This document shows positions 7,027 to 14,130 of a stretch of DNA of 44,753 nt, one piece after another; the stretch's first letter is position 1, and each line of letters begins with the position of its first letter. Below the pieces are notes generated by a model. The model was not told the DNA's origin, did not search any database, and saw only the letters and a program-made list of their open reading frames with translations. The stretch comes from Solobacterium sp. (lineage in GTDB: Bacteria > Bacillota_I > Bacilli_A > Erysipelotrichales > Erysipelotrichaceae). A program made the position numbers and the translations under genes. The DNA lies in assembly GCA_017419465.1 (NCBI GenBank), contig JAFOLE010000066.1:1-44753 (forward strand). The letters run 5' to 3'.

Positions 7027-7848
7027 ATGAAACGAAATCTTAAATATGCCATCGTGCTTTGTATGCTTGCGGTGCTGGACGCAGTCCTGCTTTTTCTGTT
7101 GCTGAAGCCGGCAGAGAAGCCTGCGGAGCCGCTTCCGGAAGTAACCGCAGAGCCCTCACCGACACCGACTGCGGAACCGCTGGAAGTTTATGAATATGAC
7201 AGCGCATCCCTGCAGAAGCTCCGTGCGGAACTGCAGGAAGATCAGGGAATCAATCCGGATGTACGTGCGCTGCTCTGTTTTCAGAGCGGACTGATTCATG
7301 CGCCGGTGCTTCAGAGCACGGACGTGAATGAGTATCTGTACAAGGACTGGAAAACCGGAGAGTATCTTTCCTACGGATCCATTACGCTGGAGCCGGAGAA
7401 TGATCTGATGCGGGATGATCAGAATACGATTATCTACGGTCATTACATTTATGAATTCCGCAATCCGGACCGGACGCTTGCCTTCACGCCGCTTGCGGAA
7501 CTGATGGATCAGAAGAACTGGGAACCGAACCGCTATCTTTCGCTGGTGACGGAACAGGATATCCGCTACTGTGAAGTTGTTTCGGTATTTGAGTGTCCGC
7601 TTGAAACCGTAGATGGATACCAGTACACCATGGAAGGCTTTGAATACAATCTGATGTCGTATACGAAAGAGTATATGGCGCAGTATAAGGCGAATATCAA
7701 GGCCCATGAATATTACGATACCGGGGTGGATTTTGATGAGACAGATCATTTCATCACCCTGCAGACATGTATTGAAGGAAACAATGATTCCCGGCAGATT
7801 ATCCTGTGCCGGGAAGTAGAGCGCATCGTGTTTGATGAAGAGGAATGA
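7027..7848 (+). CDS. srtB: Class B sortase
   Basis: A 273-residue membrane-anchored transpeptidase that joins sorting-signal proteins to cell-wall peptidoglycan. Residues 6-26 are an N-terminal membrane anchor, followed by a Pro/Thr-rich linker (about 30-52). The catalytic triad is visible: H139 in IIYGHYI, C248 in ITLQTC (the TLxTC signature) and R256 in SRQIILCR. The long insert between the His and Cys strands fits class B. No sorting-signal substrate is encoded nearby, so it may serve surface proteins elsewhere. The ATG is preceded by a -10-like TATAAT rather than an SD. The nudF gene starts 4 nt after its stop, so sortase, NudF, LuxS and MtnN appear co-transcribed. Confidence 0.9.
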   Translation: MKRNLKYAIVLCMLAVLDAVLLFLLLKPAEKPAEPLPEVTAEPSPTPTAEPLEVYEYDSASLQKLRAELQEDQGINPDVRALLCFQSGLIHAPVLQSTDVNEYLYKDWKTGEYLSYGSITLEPENDLMRDDQNTIIYGHYIYEFRNPDRTLAFTPLAELMDQKNWEPNRYLSLVTEQDIRYCEVVSVFECPLETVDGYQYTMEGFEYNLMSYTKEYMAQYKANIKAHEYYDTGVDFDETDHFITLQTCIEGNNDSRQIILCREVERIVFDEEE

Positions 7849-7852
7849 ACGG

Positions 7853-8401
7853 ATGGAACTGAAGGAAACGACAATCAGCGAAACGACTGTATATGACGGT
7901 CATATCATCAAGGTACGCCTTGATGAGGCAAAGCTCCCGGACGGGTCAACCGCACCGCGCGAGGTGGTGGTACACCCGGGCGGAGTCGGCATTGCGCTTG
8001 AGGATGAAGAAGGAAAATTCTTCTTTGTCACACAGTACCGCTACGGACAGGGACAGGTCATGCTGGAATATCCGGCCGGCAAGAAAGAGCCGGGTGAAGA
8101 TCCGCTGGAAACCGCAAAGCGTGAAATCGTGGAGGAGACCGGCTATGAGGGACTCGGGTTCGTTCACCTGGGCTCGCTTGTTCCGACGCCTGCCTATGAC
8201 ACGGAAGTAATTGAACTGTATTACGCAAAACAGGGAGAATTCCGCGGTCAGCACCTGGATGCGGATGAAAACATCAATCTGACCAGACTTTCTCTGGATG
8301 AAATCACCGAACGGATCGTCCGGGGAGAAGTTACGGATGCCAAGACGGTTGCGATGACATTCCTGATCAAGGAGTTTAAAGAGCGGGGGACGATCGCCTG
8401 A
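7853..8401 (+). CDS. nudF: ADP-ribose pyrophosphatase (NUDIX)
   Basis: A 182-residue NUDIX hydrolase that splits ADP-ribose to AMP and ribose-5-phosphate. The NUDIX box GX5EX7REUXEEXGU is complete, from GKKEPGE through REIVEETGY. The N-terminal strand region (ETTISETTVYDG) and the PAG before the box are typical of the NudF/YffH group. The start at 7853 is chosen because the family begins near MELKE and AGAGG lies 9 nt upstream; in-frame starts at 7832 (TTG) and 7835 would overlap the sortase end. Its stop overlaps the luxS ATG by 1 nt. Confidence 0.9.
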   Translation: MELKETTISETTVYDGHIIKVRLDEAKLPDGSTAPREVVVHPGGVGIALEDEEGKFFFVTQYRYGQGQVMLEYPAGKKEPGEDPLETAKREIVEETGYEGLGFVHLGSLVPTPAYDTEVIELYYAKQGEFRGQHLDADENINLTRLSLDEITERIVRGEVTDAKTVAMTFLIKEFKERGTIA

Positions 8402-8880
8402 TGGAGAAGATTGCAAGTTTTACGGTGAACCATCTGATTCTTGAACCGGGCATTTATGTGTCCCGCCGGGACCACGTTAACGATGCGGTGCTGACAACCT
8501 TTGATGTGCGGATGACGGCGCCGAACAAAGAACCGGTCATGAATACTGCGGAAGTGCACACCCTCGAGCATCTCGGTGCGACGTTTCTGCGGAATGATCC
8601 GGAATACAGGGATGAAGTGATCTACTGGGGACCGATGGGCTGCCGGACAGGATTCTATCTGATTCTGGCAGGAGAAAAGGAACCGGAAGATATTATCGGT
8701 CTCATGAAGCGCCTGTATCGTTTTATGGCAGACTTTGAAGGCGAGGTTCCGGGCGCCTGCGCAAGGGACTGCGGGAATTATCTCGACATGAACCTTCCAA
8801 TGGCAAAGCTGCTTGCGGAAAGGTTTCTGAACGAAACACTGGAACAAATTGATGGGAGGCATATGCACTATGGCGAATAA
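8401..8880 (+). CDS. luxS: S-ribosylhomocysteine lyase
   Basis: A 159-residue metalloenzyme that cleaves S-ribosylhomocysteine to homocysteine and DPD, the precursor of AI-2. The metal ligands H53 and H57 (HTLEH) and C124 (ARDCGNY) are present, as is catalytic C81 in GPMGCRTG. Length is normal for the family. It starts at the last base of the nudF stop and overlaps mtnN by 11 nt. MtnN supplies its substrate from S-adenosylhomocysteine, so the two steps of the activated methyl cycle are encoded together. Confidence 0.97.
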   Translation: MEKIASFTVNHLILEPGIYVSRRDHVNDAVLTTFDVRMTAPNKEPVMNTAEVHTLEHLGATFLRNDPEYRDEVIYWGPMGCRTGFYLILAGEKEPEDIIGLMKRLYRFMADFEGEVPGACARDCGNYLDMNLPMAKLLAERFLNETLEQIDGRHMHYGE

Positions 8881-9574
8881 ACGAATCGGAATCATCGGGG
8901 CGATGGCGGCGGAAGTGGAAGGACTACATGAACGCATGACAGTAGCCCGTGAAGTGAAGAAAGCGGGAATGACCTTTTTTGAAGGAACGCTCGGGGCGAC
9001 GAAAATCGTGCTTGTACAGAGCGGCATCGGAAAAGTGAATGCGGCCGCATGCGCACAGATTCTGGCAGACTGCTTTGAAGTAACCCATATCCTGAATACC
9101 GGCATCGCCGGATCGCTGGATGACGCAATTGATATCGGTGATATTGTGGTTTCCACAGATGCGCTCCAGCATGATATGGACGCAACGCCGTTTGGCTATG
9201 AAGCCGGACAGGTGCCGGGACTCTCTGTCATGGCATTTCCGGCAGACGAAGCATTCCGTGCCATGGCGGTGGAAGCCGTCCGTACGGCAGCACCTGATGT
9301 GAAGGTGTTCGAAGGACGGGTCGTCAGCGGCGATCAGTTCATCAGCTCGCAGGAAAAGAAGGACGCCATCAAGGCAGCGTTCGGCGGACTCTGCACGGAG
9401 ATGGAAGGGGCCGCAATTGCCCAGACCGCATGGCTCAACCATATTCCGTTTGTCATTCTGCGTTCGATTTCCGACAAGGCAAATGATGACGCGGGACGGG
9501 CTTATTCTGAGATCGAAGCAGAGGCAGCTGCCCACTGTTCTGCGGTTACCGCATCGATTATTGAACATTTCTGA
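8870..9574 (+). CDS. mtnN: 5'-methylthioadenosine/S-adenosylhomocysteine nucleosidase
   Basis: A 234-residue nucleosidase that removes adenine from MTA and SAH. Family motifs are intact: GIIGAMAAEV with catalytic E15, SGIGKVNAA, VVSGDQFI, TEMEGAA and the RSISDKA segment with the catalytic Asp. The start at 8870 (MANKRIGII) is chosen by family alignment; GGGAGG (8853-8858) lies 11 nt upstream inside luxS. Placed after luxS, it feeds S-ribosylhomocysteine to LuxS. A terminator follows. Confidence 0.96.
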   Translation: MANKRIGIIGAMAAEVEGLHERMTVAREVKKAGMTFFEGTLGATKIVLVQSGIGKVNAAACAQILADCFEVTHILNTGIAGSLDDAIDIGDIVVSTDALQHDMDATPFGYEAGQVPGLSVMAFPADEAFRAMAVEAVRTAAPDVKVFEGRVVSGDQFISSQEKKDAIKAAFGGLCTEMEGAAIAQTAWLNHIPFVILRSISDKANDDAGRAYSEIEAEAAAHCSAVTASIIEHF

Positions 9575-9597
9575 AGACTGCTCCGGCAGTCTTTTCT
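9575..9597 (+). terminator. Intrinsic terminator of the srtB-nudF-luxS-mtnN unit
   Basis: 7-bp stem AGACTGC (9575-9581) / GCAGTCT (9586-9592) with TCCG loop and a short T tail (TTTTCT). Confidence 0.8.
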
Positions 9598-9617
9598 AAA
9601 AGTTGTGAAATCTCCGG

Positions 9618-9646
9618 TTGAGAGAATGGCGCTTTTTTAATAGAAT
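9618..9646 (+). promoter_or_regulatory. Promoter of the riboswitch-queT unit
   Basis: -35 TTGAGA (9618-9623), 17-bp spacer, -10 TAGAAT (9641-9646). The inferred start near 9652-9653 lies just upstream of the riboswitch-like leader. Confidence 0.75.
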
Positions 9647-9652
9647 AGGTGT

Positions 9653-9713
9653 TGCGGTTTTGAACCGCCGTCGGTAGCGGCTACCCGACGTATACCCAAA
9701 ATAAGGAGAATTT
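9653..9713 (+). ncRNA. preQ1-I-like riboswitch in the queT leader
   Basis: A first small hairpin (CGGTT / AACCG) is followed by the aptamer-like part. P1 stem CGTCGG (9669-9674) / CCGACG (9685-9690) encloses a 10-nt loop TAGCGGCTAC, then an A-rich tail CAAAATAAGG runs into the SD of queT. Loop and tail closely resemble, from memory, the short preQ1-I aptamer of Thermoanaerobacter (loop ending in AAC before the closing C-rich strand, tail CAAAACAAGG). The tail contains the SD, so ligand binding would block translation initiation. The linker between P1 and tail is longer than in that example. The downstream gene, a queuosine-precursor transporter, independently supports the assignment. Confidence 0.7.
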
Positions 9714-9714
9714 C

Positions 9715-10215
9715 ATGACAACAAAACGTTTCGCAAAGATCGCAATGGTTGCGGCGCTGTACGCTGCCGTATCCCTTGCCCTGGCACCGATGTCCTACGG
9801 TCCGATTCAGGTCCGTATCGCAGAGGCGCTGACGATGCTGCCGCTGATCTGGCAGCCCGCCATCCCGGCGCTTACGCTGGGATGCTTCATCACCAACCTG
9901 ATCGGAACCGCCATGTCGGTTACCGGCCCGATTGATATCGTGGTCGGAACTCTCGCAACCTTCCTTGCGGCGGTATGCACATGGAAGCTGCGTAATAAAC
10001 TGACAGCCGGCATTCCGCTGCTGGCCATTCTGATGCCGGTTCTGTTCAACGCCGTATTTGTCGGTATCGAACTTGCCTGGATGCTGAATCCGGACCAGAT
10101 CGTACGGATGTCCGTCGTATATGGATTCCAGGTAGCGGTTGGTGAACTGATTTCCGTTATTATCGGATACCTGGTTGTCCGTAATCTTCCTGTAGAAAAA
10201 CTGTTCAAGGAGTAA
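9715..10215 (+). CDS. queT: QueT, ECF-transporter S component for queuosine precursor
   Basis: A 166-residue integral membrane protein of the QueT family. The conserved N-terminal stretch with SYGPIQVRIAEALTMLPL and the following TM helices are typical. It is the substrate-binding component that joins the shared EcfA-EcfA'-EcfT module to import preQ0/preQ1 or a related precursor. The ECF energising genes are not in this window, as usual for group II systems. SD AAGGAG (9703-9708) lies within the preQ1-type leader, so translation is likely repressed by preQ1. The next gene starts 3 nt after its stop. Confidence 0.92.
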   Translation: MTTKRFAKIAMVAALYAAVSLALAPMSYGPIQVRIAEALTMLPLIWQPAIPALTLGCFITNLIGTAMSVTGPIDIVVGTLATFLAAVCTWKLRNKLTAGIPLLAILMPVLFNAVFVGIELAWMLNPDQIVRMSVVYGFQVAVGELISVIIGYLVVRNLPVEKLFKE

Positions 10216-10218
10216 CGT

Positions 10219-10998
10219 ATGCTGAGAAAACTGCTTTCTGCTCTTCTGGTGGTACTTTTGGCGCTGCTTGGTGTAAGCGCGTATTTTACCTTCTTCGGGA
10301 AGCGGAATGCAGCACCCGAACGGACGGCTGAACCGGAAGTGACGGCAGTGCCGGAAGAACCGGCACCGACGCCGACACCGGAGCCGACGATTGATCCGGC
10401 ATTGTTCACCGATACGAACAGCCTGCTCATCGTTGCCAATAAAAAACACAAGCTTCCGGACGGGTATGTTCCGGCAGATCTTGTGACACCCGACATCGCG
10501 CAGACAGCCGCGTGTACGATGCGGGCTCCGGCAGCGGAGGCAATTGCGGAAATGTCCCGTGCAGCCGCAGAAGACGGGGTATATCTGAAGATTTCTTCCG
10601 CTTACCGCGGAGAAGATTATCAGCGCACGCTGTACAACGGATACAGTGCAAGCTATGGTTCGGAAACCGCAGACACGATCAGTTCGCGGCCGGGCTATTC
10701 CGATCATCAGACCGGACTTGCGGCGGACTTTGTCGAAGGAGACGGCTCGCTGGACGGAACCAACTTCAACCCGTCCTTTGAGGAAACCGCAAGCGGAAAC
10801 TGGCTTCGCGAACATGCGCATGAATACGGATTTATCATGCGTTATCCGAAGGACAAGCAGGAAATCACCGGTTATGCGTATGAACCGTGGCACTTCCGCT
10901 ATATCGGTGTGGACTACGCAACGGCCATCTATGAGAAAGATGTCTTCTATACCTTTGAGGAGTTCTTCGGTGTAGAAGGCGGCGATTACGCGGATTAA
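10219..10998 (+). CDS. Membrane-anchored D-alanyl-D-alanine carboxypeptidase (VanY type, M15B)
   Basis: A 259-residue cell-surface peptidase. Residues 5-27 are an N-terminal membrane anchor, followed by a Pro/Thr/Glu-rich linker (about 33-58) and a VanY domain (about 95-245). Zinc ligands and catalytic residues are visible: H163 and D170 in SDHQTGLAAD, and E222 and H225 in EPWHFRYIG. It trims the terminal D-Ala from peptidoglycan stem peptides, on the outer face of the membrane. It starts 3 nt after queT with SD AAGGAG, so it is probably co-transcribed from the queT promoter although the functions are unrelated. Confidence 0.9.
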   Translation: MLRKLLSALLVVLLALLGVSAYFTFFGKRNAAPERTAEPEVTAVPEEPAPTPTPEPTIDPALFTDTNSLLIVANKKHKLPDGYVPADLVTPDIAQTAACTMRAPAAEAIAEMSRAAAEDGVYLKISSAYRGEDYQRTLYNGYSASYGSETADTISSRPGYSDHQTGLAADFVEGDGSLDGTNFNPSFEETASGNWLREHAHEYGFIMRYPKDKQEITGYAYEPWHFRYIGVDYATAIYEKDVFYTFEEFFGVEGGDYAD

Positions 10999-11008
10999 CA
11001 ACGCATCA

Positions 11009-11034
11009 GGAGACGGAAGTCTCCTTTTGTTTTT
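11009..11034 (+). terminator. Intrinsic terminator after the VanY-type gene
   Basis: 6-bp stem GGAGAC (11009-11014) / GTCTCC (11019-11024) capped by GGAA, then TTTTGTTTTT. Confidence 0.88.
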
Positions 11035-11046
11035 GCGGTTCCGTAC

Positions 11047-11052
11047 TATAAT
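11047..11052 (+). promoter_or_regulatory. -10 element abutting the DUF624 gene
   Basis: Consensus TATAAT immediately precedes an in-frame ATG at 11053 and ends 9 nt before the ATG at 11062. A weak -35 TTTTGT (11025-11030) overlaps the previous terminator tail, 16 bp upstream. Initiation 7-10 nt downstream of the -10 would make the message start at or close to the ATG at 11062. Confidence 0.45.
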
Positions 11053-11061
11053 ATGGGCTGT

Positions 11062-11721
11062 ATGAGTGAAACAGAACGAAAACCGGTATTTGGGCTGTCG
11101 TTTTTTACGACAATGTCCAATCTCCTGATTCTGAATATCCTGTGGCTGATCACTTCCATTCCGCTGATTACGATCGCGGATACCTCCGCCGGCATGTATC
11201 ATGTGATGCTGAAACTGGAGCGCGGGACGGAAGACAGCGTGGCACGGCCGTATTTCCGCTTTCTGAAAAACAACTTTTTCAAAAGCCTGCCGTATGCCCT
11301 GCTGATATGGGCGTCACTGATCGGGGTGCTTTCCCTGTTCTTTGTGCTGGGAGACGGCGGGTCCGCACTTGCAATCGGACTGACCGCAGCCCTGACCCTG
11401 ATTCTGGTCACATTGTTTGGATGGGTGATACCGCTGTTTGCGCAGTTTGACAATACCGTCGGCGCAATGTTTTCCAATGCGTATAACCTGGCTCTGCAGA
11501 ATCCGTCCGCAACGGCAGTCATTGCCGCATGCAACGTACTTCTGCCGGCGCTGTTTCTGTTTCTGCCCGGCCTGTTTGCCTATGCGCTGTATCTCTGGAT
11601 GATGATCGGACATGCAGTGCTCTGCCGGATCGTATGCCGAAAGCTTCTGCCGGTGTTCAAAGAGCTGATGCCGGAAGAAGAGACGGAACCCGATGAGGAA
11701 TTAACTGAAGATGATGAATGA
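11062..11721 (+). CDS. DUF624 (YesL-like) membrane protein
   Basis: A 219-residue protein of the DUF624 family. It has about five hydrophobic segments, including NLLILNILWLITSIPL near the N-terminus, ALLIWASLIGVLSLFFVL, and a pair in the second half, followed by an acidic cytoplasmic tail. Relatives are often linked to carbohydrate transport loci; the molecular role is unknown. ATG 11062 is preferred over 11053 because the -10 element abuts 11053, leaving no room for a transcript that includes it. Neither start has an SD. The next gene begins within its last codons (11711), so the phosphoglucomutase is translated from the same message. Confidence 0.82.
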   Translation: MSETERKPVFGLSFFTTMSNLLILNILWLITSIPLITIADTSAGMYHVMLKLERGTEDSVARPYFRFLKNNFFKSLPYALLIWASLIGVLSLFFVLGDGGSALAIGLTAALTLILVTLFGWVIPLFAQFDNTVGAMFSNAYNLALQNPSATAVIAACNVLLPALFLFLPGLFAYALYLWMMIGHAVLCRIVCRKLLPVFKELMPEEETEPDEELTEDDE

Positions 11722-13438
11722 TGTAATGACCCGTTATCAGTACTGGCTGGACGAGCCGTACTTTGATGAATATACAAAAAAGGAACTGCGTGCGCTTGCA
11801 GGAAACGAGGAAGAGATTGAAGACCGCTTCCGGAAGGATCTTGAATTCGGTACCGGAGGAATGCGCGGACTGATGGGCGCCGGCACCAACCGCCTGAACG
11901 TCTATACCGTGCGCCGGGCAACGCAGGGACTGGCAAATTATATTAAGGAACAGGGCGGCGCTGACCGCGGGGTTGTCATTTCCTTTGACAGCCGCGTGCA
12001 CAGCGTGGAATTTGCGGAAGAGACAGCACTCTGCCTCAATGCCAACGGCATACGGACGTATCGCTTTGAAAGCCTGCGCCCGACGCCGGAGCTTTCCTTT
12101 GCGGTGCGCGAACTCGGCTGTATTGCCGGCGTTGCCATTACAGCAAGCCATAATCCTGCGGAATACAACGGCTATAAGGTGTACTGGGAAGACGGCGGAC
12201 AGATCACGCCGCCTCATGACCGCAATATCATGGCCCATGCGGCTGCGGTGACATCCTGGACCGCGCCGAAGACGATGACGCGGGAAGATGCGATTGAAAA
12301 CGATCTCTACAAAACGCTCGGGGAAGAGATTGATGAGCGGTATTATGAAGAACTTCTGAAACTGACGATCTGCCCGGATGTACTGAAGGAACAGGCAGAT
12401 CAGCTCCGCATTGTATATACACCGCTGAACGGCTGCGGAAACATTCCGGTACGCACAGTCCTGGAACGGCTCGGCATCCGGCATGTAAAGGTGGTGGAAG
12501 AGCAGGAGGCGCCGGACGGAAGATTCCCGACCTGCCCGTCTCCCAATCCCGAAGAACCTGCCGCGTGGGAATACGCCATGCGGACGGCGAAGGAATATGA
12601 TGCGGATATCGTGATTGCGACCGATCCGGATTCCGACCGGCTCGGCGTACAGGCAAAGGATCCAAAGACCGGGGAATATGTTCTGTTCACCGGAAATATG
12701 ACCGGTGTGCTCATGGCAGAATACATTCTGAACGAGCGGGCTGCCCGTCATACGCTGCCCAAGGACGGCATCCTGATGTCGACCGTGGTTTCAAGTCCGA
12801 TGGGACGGCTGATTGCCGGGGAATACGGATGCGCATTCGGAGAAACACTTACCGGATTCAAATACATCGGCGAACAGATGCGGATCTTTGAAGAACAGGG
12901 AACGCCGTCATTTGTCTTCGGATACGAAGAAAGCTACGGCTGCCTGTACGGCGATTATGTCCGCGACAAGGATGCGCAGTCTGCGGTTGTCATTCTGGCT
13001 GAGATGGCTGCCTCCTGCAGGGCAAGAGGCATTACGCTGGTCGAGGCGCTGGAGGAACTGTATCAGAAGTACGGATACTGGAAGGAAGGCCTGATGACTG
13101 TGAAACTGAGCGGACAGGACGGACGCCTGAAACGGCAGAAGCTGATGGAAGCGATGCGCAGTGAAGCGCTCACGGAAATCGGCGGCCGGGACATCCTTGC
13201 GGTGCGGGATTATAAATCCGGACTGCGGACCGACCGCAGCACGCATCGGACATCCGATACCGGACTTCCGGTTTCTGATGTGGTCTATTACGAACTGGAC
13301 GGCGGCTGGTGCTGCGCAAGGCCGTCGGGCACAGAGCCGAAAGTGAAGTTCTACTTCGGCGTGTGTGAAGAAACAGCTGAAGCGGCAGAAGAAGGGCTTG
13401 CGGCACTGCGGCAGGCACTGGAAGCACTCGCCGCATAA
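11711..13438 (+). CDS. pgcA: Phospho-sugar mutase (alpha-phosphoglucomutase)
   Basis: A 575-residue enzyme of the alpha-D-phosphohexomutase superfamily that interconverts glucose-1-phosphate and glucose-6-phosphate for cell-envelope sugar nucleotides. The four family motifs are present in order: TASHNPAEYNGYK with phosphoserine S146, DPDSDR metal loop near residues 305-312, GYEESYG sugar-binding loop, and RPSGTEPKVKFY phosphate-binding loop. Length matches the Bacillus PgcA group rather than shorter GlmM or bacterial PMM. GAGGAA lies 10 nt upstream of the ATG, and the start overlaps the DUF624 gene. A phosphomannomutase or phosphopentomutase activity cannot be ruled out. Confidence 0.9.
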   Translation: MMNDVMTRYQYWLDEPYFDEYTKKELRALAGNEEEIEDRFRKDLEFGTGGMRGLMGAGTNRLNVYTVRRATQGLANYIKEQGGADRGVVISFDSRVHSVEFAEETALCLNANGIRTYRFESLRPTPELSFAVRELGCIAGVAITASHNPAEYNGYKVYWEDGGQITPPHDRNIMAHAAAVTSWTAPKTMTREDAIENDLYKTLGEEIDERYYEELLKLTICPDVLKEQADQLRIVYTPLNGCGNIPVRTVLERLGIRHVKVVEEQEAPDGRFPTCPSPNPEEPAAWEYAMRTAKEYDADIVIATDPDSDRLGVQAKDPKTGEYVLFTGNMTGVLMAEYILNERAARHTLPKDGILMSTVVSSPMGRLIAGEYGCAFGETLTGFKYIGEQMRIFEEQGTPSFVFGYEESYGCLYGDYVRDKDAQSAVVILAEMAASCRARGITLVEALEELYQKYGYWKEGLMTVKLSGQDGRLKRQKLMEAMRSEALTEIGGRDILAVRDYKSGLRTDRSTHRTSDTGLPVSDVVYYELDGGWCCARPSGTEPKVKFYFGVCEETAEAAEEGLAALRQALEALAA

Positions 13439-13460
13439 ACAGAAAGGAAACGATGCGCAC

Positions 13461-13478
13461 GGCCCGGGGAACCGGGCC
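13461..13478 (+). other. GC-rich GNRA-capped hairpin between pgcA and tmk
   Basis: Perfect 7-bp stem GGCCCGG (13461-13467) / CCGGGCC (13472-13478) with loop GGAA. No T tract follows, so it is not a standard terminator. It occupies the place where a -35 element would be for the -10 at 13486, and lies in the possible N-terminal extension of tmk. Confidence 0.65.
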
Positions 13479-13482
13479 TGCA

Positions 13483-13491
13483 TGCTATAAT
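13483..13491 (+). promoter_or_regulatory. Extended -10 promoter directly upstream of tmk
   Basis: TGCTATAAT (13483-13491) is a perfect extended -10. Six bases separate it from the ATG at 13498, so initiation at the usual +7 position would produce a leaderless tmk mRNA. Confidence 0.5.
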
Positions 13492-13497
13492 TCCGGT

Positions 13498-14130
13498 ATG
13501 GAACAGGGAAGATTCATAACATTTGAAGGACCGGACGGAAGCGGAAAAACAACGGTTTCCCAGGCGGTCTGTGAAGAACTGAAAAAACTCGGATATCCGG
13601 TCCGCTATACAAGAGAACCGGGCGGATCAGCGATTGCGGAGTCTATCCGCGATATCATTCTTGATCCGAAGAATACCGATATGGATGCGCGCTGTGAAGC
13701 GCTGCTTTATGCCGCGAGCCGTGCCCAGCATCTGAAGGATATCGTTCTGCCGGCGCTTGCGGAAGGAACGCATGTTATCTGCGACCGCTTCGTCGACAGT
13801 TCCATTGCCTATCAGGGCTATGCGCGCGGCATCGGCGCAGATGCGGTGATGGATATCAACCGCTTTGCGATCAACGGACAGATGCCGGTAAAGACCATTT
13901 ACCTTGATATTTCGGCCGAAGCCGGACTGGAGCGTGTCAACGCAAGACGCCGTGCGGCCGACCGGCTTGACAGTGAGGGTGTTGCCTTTCATCAGGCGGT
14001 ATGCGAAGGTTACCGGAAGGTGCTTGAGAGTGCATCCGACCGCATGATTGTGATCGATGCCTCACAGCCGCTGGAAACCGTGGTGGCAGAATCGCTCCGC
14101 GCTGTCAGGGAGATTCTGGATGGCGACTAA
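13498..14130 (+). CDS. tmk: Thymidylate kinase
   Basis: A 210-residue kinase that makes dTDP from dTMP. P-loop GPDGSGKTT, the substrate-site DR motif in CDRFVDSSIAYQG and the lid region ARRRAADRLD are all present. The start at 13498 (MEQGRFITFEG) is chosen because it matches the family N-terminus. An in-frame ATG at 13453 with a good SD (AAAGGAAA) would add 15 residues, partly encoded by a GC-rich hairpin and an extended -10 element; both starts may be used. holB overlaps its end by 11 nt. The tmk-holB-ricT-rsmI order is conserved in Bacillota. Confidence 0.93.
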   Translation: MEQGRFITFEGPDGSGKTTVSQAVCEELKKLGYPVRYTREPGGSAIAESIRDIILDPKNTDMDARCEALLYAASRAQHLKDIVLPALAEGTHVICDRFVDSSIAYQGYARGIGADAVMDINRFAINGQMPVKTIYLDISAEAGLERVNARRRAADRLDSEGVAFHQAVCEGYRKVLESASDRMIVIDASQPLETVVAESLRAVREILDGD

